A stretch of 64,000 bases of DNA. It comes from Haliclystus octoradiatus. Taxonomy: Eukaryota > Cnidaria > Staurozoa > Stauromedusae > Haliclystidae. The notes below the pieces were generated by a model. It was not told where the DNA came from and did no database searches. It was given only the letters and a program-made list of their open reading frames with translations. This document shows, one piece after another, positions 12,601-21,600 of this stretch (positions are counted from its first letter, which is position 1; every line of letters begins with the position of its first letter). The stretch covers positions 30,766,445 through 30,830,444 of the forward strand of contig OU744446.1 in NCBI GenBank assembly GCA_916610825.1, read 5' to 3'. A program made the translations under genes and the position numbers.

Positions 12601-15600
12601 CTATCCTTAGGAAAATGTGAAAGTATGCATGCGTGTGTGGTCCAGTTTACCCCTGTTTAGTCATGTATACATCATAAATCATACTTGAATCACAATTTTA
12701 AAAAATTACTTCATACAGTGGAAATTGTTTACAGTGCCACCTTTCATAGCGGAATATTGATTATAACGTACTGAATTCAACTGATCTTCCTAGTGAAGTT
12801 TGGTATCTTAATTCCTTATAACTAATTAGCTATATCTGTACAATGTGCACATCGCCCATAATGTACATTTTAAAAAATCTCTAGGGATGCCATTATAGAC
12901 AGTTTCTACTTTACTATCAAGGATATCTTGAGATAATTTGTATTGGATTTCGATTGGAAAAAGGCAATGCCTGAAAATTCTCATTTTATTTATAAAATTT
13001 CATTTTAATCAATTCTCAAATTACGATTAATTATTGTAGGTCATTTTGAGAGTAAGAAGATGTAAAATGAAAAATGTGACTTTTCCACTAGAACATTGAC
13101 TATATGCACCTGCTGCCTGTATTACTATTTTATGAGGCTATAATGTGGCTAAGAATTCCTTGTCACAACAAAAATTCTACTTTTCTTGTGATCACCCTGT
13201 GAGAAAGTTAGCTGCACTAACAGCAACAATTAACAGGCTGATATAGCTCACCTAATGAAATGTAAAGCATCTTCAGCAGAGATCGGATGGCATGGAATTG
13301 CAGGGATATACTTGCGTCTTCTTGCTTCTTCTTCAGATATACGGAACGCATAATCTTTGAACAAACATATTATTATTGTGAAGTGTGTGAATACCAACTT
13401 ACTAAAAATAATGGATCTTAATTAATTATAAATAGCATCTGGAAAGCATTCTGAAACTTTCAGTCAATTACAAATATATATTCAATATCTTTATCAAAAT
13501 CTGAATAAATGAAATGATGAAAAATCAACAATTCTTATACCAAATATTCAGTTTCTGTACTTGGATAGGGAAGAATGTGCCAGTTAATGTGCATGTAAAT
13601 GTATAATAAAACGCTGTGACTATTTGACCGGCAGTCGCAGCCATTATGGATACCAACGCATGCGTATCATGAACAAACAGTAACTTACAAACATTTTGGA
13701 ATATAAATAATGAAAATAAATTTAAAATTTGGAATAACCTGGACTCGAACAAGATGCACGCTAGTCGGCCCTGCACGCTAGTCGGATGCATCGGACGCCA
13801 ACCGAGGAAAGCTCATGAAACAGAAATGAATTTAGCCTCAACCGGGTTGACTTGCTCAAGTCTCACTTCTATGTCATGCCCATCTTGATGGATTGGGAAG
13901 TGAGACTTGTGTCCTTTGAGAAATCTATTGTCTTTAAACACAGAGAAACCGCTTCAGTATTCAGGAAGTGACGCACATAGTCTGTTAGTGATCCAGGGAG
14001 TCAATGTGCAACTTGAAATCCTTCTCTCGTCATTCACAATTATGGAGCCAAACAAACCACAGCATTGCACGGAAAAACGTTGGTTGAAGCATTTCCTTAT
14101 CATCAAGTTGGTGCTGTCGAAGCTGTTTGTTTTCAATGGCAGAGATGTTTCATAGTCAATTTGCTCTGGCGATATCAAATAATGATCACATTCCCGTTCC
14201 TGAAAAACCTCGCGAAGTCGTGATTTCTGAATATCGTAAATATTTTGTTCTGATCATTTGTCATTTTCTACGTCTAACGAAAGACCAAACTACTATATTA
14301 AAAAACAATTATTTGTCTTACTTTGTAAGATGTGAATGAACATTGAATATTCTAAACGTTTTGTAAACATTTCTAATTACAGGAGCCTAAGATTCTTTAA
14401 AACGTTATCAGTATTAGAGAACTTGCTTGTTTTGGGTGCCCCATCTTTTTCCGCCTTATGAGCGGGTGAACATTTATTAAATAATAGGATCAAACAAAAT
14501 ACCGTTGTGCAGGATTCTGCACAACAGCTCTCAAAGGACACAAGTCCCGCTTTCCAGTCATGAAATTGAGGCAGCAAAAAGAAAGCGGGACTTGAGCCAG
14601 TCAACAACCGGATGGTTATCACGTGATCGGACCCTAACTCTAAACGGGTGGTTATCACGTGATCGGACCCTAAACCTAACCCTGGGACGAGTGAAACACG
14701 TGATCAAATGAATGACGTAATTGACTGTCTGCGCACGCGCAGTTGAATTCGTAATGGCTGCGACTGCCGGTCAAATAGACACTTCGATAATAAAATGATG
14801 TCAATATAAACTTATTTGTTAGGCTATCAGGTATTTAAATAAGGTTACCTCTTAACTCAAGCAATATACATATGTACATGTATCAGAGCAGCCACACTGT
14901 TTAATGCTTATCTTATGCAGAGGATGCGAACGATACCTTTTGATGCATATCCAGGTGTTAATGGATCACCATCTCCTTTTCCAATTGAGCCACGTTGAAC
15001 ACCATCGCGTGGCATCCACCAACTATTTGGAAATAGTTCATCATCACCAACAGGGCCATAATTGATTGGATCGTTATAAATCAAAATTCCAATTGCACCA
15101 TTCATTTGGGCATTTTCAACCTGAAAATGGACCAGAATATAGCTTTTATTGGGGCGATGTTTCAGAAAAACAATTTGGCTGAGGAATGGTTTGAGTTATT
15201 GAAGAATGCAGCCAGAGTCCAACAAAAGTGGGAAACCTGTAATCCTAGATGCCAGGAGGCTAGAAGAAATTCAGAAGAAACATGACATTTTCAAGCTTTA
15301 TATGATCATTTACTGCTCTCAGTAAAACCTGTATGTAAACCAGCTATGACATTGTCCACTAATAGCCTATACCACTATAGACATGTGTACATCAATGCAG
15401 GGTTTATTCAATAGTATAATATTTTTGTATATTACTGAAGTGATTGCTATAGACAGGTTGTCTTTATATACATGGTTGGTTCGATAGAAGAATCCTTCAA
15501 GTGGTCACTATGTACAGGTGGTCTCTAAACAGAGGTGGGTGTTGTAACAGTCTCTTGTTCACTGAGCAGTACTGACAACGGCTAATGGCCAGAAACAAGT

Positions 15601-18600
15601 ACTTGTCTCCTACTAATATATATACTTTGAATAAAATATACAAGTTTAGGAACTCAGTCTTTAGTCTTTACATATCTTAGGTACCACGATTCCTATGTTT
15701 CCCATACCCATCGTCATTTTATAATTGACTAGAAAAAAAGGCTGCCTACGGCATCCTTTTTCTAGCTCCTGAGCAGGGCCTTGTGGGCCTTTGGCCCAAT
15801 TTAAGGTTGTTACTGTGGATGTAGGAACCTTCCTGAACCATCTAGAACATTCTAGAACATAGGAGAACCTACATGACTCCCCGCATGACTCACAATGACC
15901 GTGCATGATCTAGCAGCTTCTAGCATTTATCTAAACACTATAAATACAGTAAATGAAAACTATGAAAACTATGAGAACTTAATGTACAGTCTACTATCAA
16001 CATGTCAACTTGGAATTAATATTATTATTCATAAGAAGAAATATACAAATCAATTCAACCTACGTTGTTATTATTATTTCTTCAACATAATTCTACAGTT
16101 CTCATCAATTGGTCCGTCGAATTATAAGAACAACTCATCAATTGGTCCGTCGAATTATAAGAACAACTCATCAATTGGTCCGTCGAATTATAAGAACAAC
16201 TCATCAATTGGTCCGTCGAATTACAAAAACAACTAATTATGAATAATCTTCACGACTTTACAACATAATTTAAAATCTGAAAGTATTTTATTACAACATG
16301 GAATTGAACACAACATTTTATTCACGACCGCGGCATCAAAACAATATAACTAGATTGGTTTTCACACTGAAGAACAATGGCATTTTACGTAACTTATCAA
16401 AATACGCAGAAAACACAAGAAATGGAACTAAACACAAGAAATGGAACTAAACACAAGAGTGGAACTATGGAACTACACACGAGAAATGGAAATAAACACA
16501 AGAAATGGAACTGAACACAAGGAATTGGATTACCCAAAACTGAAGAGACTGAACTAAAAAAGTAAGATTTTAAAATACTGAACATAAACCATTGAACATT
16601 CCAATATTTTGGAACTTTTAAATATTGAACACTAAACATTGGACATTCCAACATCATAAAACTTTTAAATATTGAAACATTCAACATTCAACTAAGAACA
16701 TTGAAACACAATGAACACACTAAGAATACTAAATGAACTAAGAAACACACAAGAACACACAACAGAGTTTAAAATTGAACACACAAGAATAAGCAACAAC
16801 TCATGAAAATACTGAATTCCTCAAACACACAAGAATAAGCAACAACTCAAGAAAATACTGAATTAATCAAGCACACAAGAATAAGCAACAACTCAAGAAA
16901 ATACTGAATTCATCAAACACACAAGAATAAGCAACAACTCAAGAAAATACTGAATCCATCAAACACACAAGAATAAGCAACAACTCAAGAAAATACTGAA
17001 TTAATCAAGCGCACAAGCAAAAAATATGACTATAAAAGAAACATTGAAGATCACCAAGCTCATAGAAGAAACTGAAATTAAACCAAATATTACACTTGTA
17101 TGAAAATTTCTTTTTCTGGAAATCCAAAGCAATTTAACAAATTGATATGCACCAAAATTGTAATGAATTTTCTCATTAACTGTTATGCAATTAGTCTATA
17201 AGCATATCTAAAACCTTCATTAATAGCTTCTACTATACCATAATTACTTACATTTATATTTACATACATTTATTATTTACAATTTAGCATATATTAAAGC
17301 ATTAATCTTTCTCATTTTTAGCCTATATCATGCGCTTTTATTTATGGCTCCGCCATCTGGCGGGGGGAGTTATGTAGGAACCTTCCTGAACCATCTAGAA
17401 CATTCTAGAACATAGGAGAACCTACATGACTCCCCGCATGACTCACAATGACCGTGCATGATCTAGCAGCTTCTAGCATTTATCTAAACACTATAAATAC
17501 AGTAAATGAAAACTATGAAAACTATGAGAACTTAATGTACAGTCTACTATCAACATGTCAACTTGGAATTAATATTATTATTCATAAGAAGAAATATACA
17601 AATCAATTCAACCTACGTTGTTATTATTATTTCTTCAACATAATTCTACAGTTCTCATCATGGAGAAGCTGTATTTAATTTTGATCACTAAGGAGGTGGT
17701 TTAGCTCTATAGTCTGTATATATAGTAAGGATTTCAGAATCAAAAAGCTTTTGCTAACATGAACGGTATATAATAAAGATTGGCTCTTACAATTTAAGCG
17801 TTAGAAGATTTCAAAAGTGTTATTCGATTTCAGTTAATTAATTATTAATATTATGTTGAAAAATATTTTGCCAAAGTTAATAGGACTACAACGTTACAAT
17901 GATTACAGAAGCGTTTTGGAAAATTTTAAACTAAACATGGTACGGAATTCAGTTACACTATTTGACCATTCCAATATATAAGTAGTAACAACATTGAACA
18001 TAGCTTTTAAAATTGAGTTATCATGTTTCAAATCCATGCAGTTACCAAAATATGTACAAGCTAACGGCCTTCAAAATACATAAAAGTTACTAATCACATG
18101 ACAATATGAAGCACCAATTACAACACATTAGCCTACTAATTATGACGTGAAAAACATGCACAATACCTAAACAATATCATAACTAAATCCTACAAATATC
18201 AAAGCCATAATCATATCCATGATTGTCTAGCGTCATATCGCGGTTCAGTAACCTAACCAGATACTAACCACTCTGTCATTGAATTTGTCGGAATAATACT
18301 ATTGCGTATTTGCGTGGACAGTGGTTTACTATGCTACACCTTTGTCGAATTTGTCGCCTTGAATTTTTTTTGAATAAATGTTGAAATTATCTTTGGGACC
18401 AGCAGCCTTTAGAGATTTGAGATTTATTTATGTTTACATTTCATTATGAATTATGATGATTTTTCTTCTCGCTGTTACTCAAAAGTTTTGGTAGATAATT
18501 TGATACGGTGAATGTTTGGAGATGTTTTCACAATTCAAACGGTTGAATCCAAATATTGTTCAAATTCAAAGGTTTTATGACTTTCATAAACACAGCACTC

Positions 18601-21600
18601 TATAATGAAATTTATAAATGATTTTAAGCAGAGAGCTACATCTGAAAAAGTAGAATATAACTAGGGATGCACCGAAATTCCGTTTCGGCATAAAATTCCG
18701 GCATTTCGGCCGTTTTGCCGGCATTTCGGTTTGGCAGAAATTTGACCTCAGTTTCGGCCGTTTCGGTTATTTCGGCCATTTCTTATAAACACATAAAATG
18801 TAACAAATAATCATATTTGATAACATAAATCAAAATAATAATTGATTCCATCCTGTTTTCAATGCATCATAAAGCCTTTACTGTCTTTGATAAGTCTTGG
18901 AATGGAGTCCTACAAAGTTTTCCGCTGATCGCAGCCATTTTATTGCTTTGCCTCATTCTCAAAAAAACCTCGCTTCCAGATAAATCATCAGACCACGTGG
19001 TCAAATAAATTGGACGGACATGTTTGCTGTGTGAAAATTATGTTTCCTTGGGATCTATTATTTTTTTCCTAAATAGTGAAAAATATTGTTCTTTTTAACC
19101 TTCGATTTGTTTTACGAAGTCGGGTACGAAGTAGTAGGCCTACTACTGGAGTGGAGAAGAGATAAATTGATTGCCTTTTATGATTAAACATGAAATCAAA
19201 TAGGAGCAATCATTTGTGTTGATGGTCAATTTGTTCTAAAAATGATTCTATATTCCAAAGTAAGCAATTTCAACTCGTTTTTGGTGATCAAATATCGTAT
19301 AAGAAATGTGCCGGAACAAAACCGAAATTCGGCCGAATTCCCGCCGATCATACCGGCATTTTCTGTTTTTCAGCCACAGCCGGAATAGCATTCCGATGCA
19401 TCCCTAAATATAACTGATACTTAAACATATTAAACATAATTAATCACAAAAGTAGAAAGTAATTTTCGTCATCATCCCAATTTATGTTTTTGGTTTTGTT
19501 CGAGATTTCAGAACACTTTATCATATTCACGGTTCATTGCTACACGGCTTTGCTCTGAATGGCGGCAGCTTTGATTTTTTACGGAGAAATTTTGATTTTT
19601 CAATTTTACGCCAAATTCAGTTGATTTTTCAAAATTAAATATATCCTATGTTCAGACCACGAAAGAGAGCATTCAAATGATGTATGATGTTCAGGATTTC
19701 TTCGCATGGTTTTTGAGATTTAGAGCGTACAAAGTTTTGAAGGTCAATTTTATATAGCAGTAGAGATTACACTGTATTATAATATTATACTTGCATGAAA
19801 AACCTAGGATCAAGATTAACAGCGAATTTTATGTAAGATTACCTTATCACCACGGAATATAGAACCATATCTTGCAATCACAATCTTTCCTGTGCAGTTG
19901 ACGCCATAATGATTTTTCAGCATTTGAAAATCGTCATATGTTCCATAATTAACATAAACAAGATCACCCTGAAAGAACAGTTAGCTAAAGCTTACTAAAT
20001 AGAACAATCAAAGATCTTATATAGTAATTAGTCAAGATAACAAGATGCTTCAACGGAGCTATGGGCAAGTAGTATCTTTCATTTAATGTTTTGTATCATG
20101 AATTGTCTTACTTACAAGTATCTTCGTCAGCTATGTACGTCTGACCGTGATTTGTGGTGTTTACTGTGTAGAAAATATGTCAGGCGAAAGAGGGAAGGCA
20201 CATTCTTATAATGTGACTGCCTATACTACTAACATTGACAACAATTACAAGATAACGCGATACAAATACATTGAACCTCCCTACTAGTGATTATTGTTAT
20301 TAAAATTAAAAAAAAAAATTAAATTAAAATTGCAAAGTCATTTGGTAGATCATGAAATCAAAGTATTTTTTTTCAAAATCCCAAAAATGATTGATTATCC
20401 ATGTTCATTACACAGCCTATCCAGTTTTTTTTTGTTTTTCAAACACAAATCAGAGATTATATAGAAGTGTATGTGATTAGTGGGTTTAGTGCAATAGGCA
20501 TTAACAGAAGCTCACAATATCTAAATGGATACTTTTTGAGCTACAAGGACCTGTGATATTCTAATGCCTTTCTTTGAGTGGTACTGATGATGGCTAATGG
20601 TCAGAAATCTGTGTCTCTCCAAATTACTAATTATTTATTACTAGCAATGAGTCAATCAATTACTAGCTTTGTGCAGATAATTAAAATAGTTAGGCAATAA
20701 CAACTGTTTCAACCAAGTTGATGATTCTTGGAATTCGACATCTTGTGAAATTTTATATTGAAATTAAAGTCATACAAATTAATACAGCTGAAACACTAGG
20801 CCTATATAAACAGGGGTAAAAAATGTTGGAACCACTGGGACCGGCGGTCGCAGGCACAATTATTGAACAATGGTGCTAAAATTTAGAAGTGCTCTTAATC
20901 TAAGTTTAATTAATGTAGTCTGATGTAAAATATAGATAATTAGTATCAATTAATTTAGTGTTGATATAATTACAGATTTGTTATTTCAGATCACAACAAT
21001 TAATAACGAAACCGAATAGGAGGTGTAAAAGGATGATGAAACTATAAATAAGGTCAGATTATATTGGTTGATGAGGAAAATTCCCGGTAAATATTTGCAG
21101 GCATATTTAAGGCAAAATTATGTGATCGCAGGAACTGGAAAATGTTTACACCCCCGCCTAATAAGCTCCCTTCTGAGTTTTTTCTGCAGCCTTATCAAGG
21201 GAAAACGAGGGAGAAAAACTGCATGTTTTCAAGTAAAATGAATGTTGTTTATCCCCTGGAGAACAATAGATCTAAGAAACTCCGATTGAGCTTATATGTA
21301 TTTTCTTATTGTTATACAAAATGGATTAATAATTTAAAAAATTAAACGCGTCAAAACCAACACTGGAAAACAGTGATTCTACTGATATGTAACTCAGATA
21401 TCTTGAATCTTGAGAAGTGGGTGAGAAAACAGGGGAAAACTGGATCACACACACAGAGACTTATCGCTTTTATAGGTGCAGTGAAACCTGTATATAACAG
21501 TCAGCTACAAGAAATAAATAAATTGACCTCTATGTGCAGGTGGCCTTTATACACAGGGTTAATTAAATTGAAAATACTAATTTAGACATTGCAAGAGACC

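Larger units (their letters stand above)
15820..16107 (+). repeat. TRIM 5' LTR
   Basis: 288 bp, TG...CA. Contains the heat-shock-element array, AP-1 site and TATA box described separately. Orientation is assigned by TATA, primer site and purine tract. Confidence 0.88.
15820..17660. mobile_element. TRIM-type LTR retrotransposon, non-coding, recent
   Basis: Two 288-bp direct repeats, identical as read, run TGTAGG...CATCA and frame a 1,265-bp interior with no gag or pol. TGGA stands on both sides (15816-15819, 17661-17664), a 4-bp target duplication. A candidate primer-binding site starting TGG follows the 5' LTR at 16110 and a purine tract GGCGGGGGGAG precedes the 3' LTR. The interior is a set of short tandem repeats. 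It is non-autonomous and presumably mobilised in trans. LTR identity indicates recent insertion into paralog A intron 3. Confidence 0.88.

Noticed and set aside
14640-14690. Telomere-like CCCTAAACCTAACCCT
   Set aside because: Only about 16 bases, inside a repeated transposon arm; no array.
15895-16236. 113-codon frame ending in [11 protein letters not shown] repeats, and a partial duplicate at 17448
   Set aside because: It is the TRIM LTR plus the 33-bp primer-site repeat. The repeat at 17448 is simply the other LTR; no gag homology.
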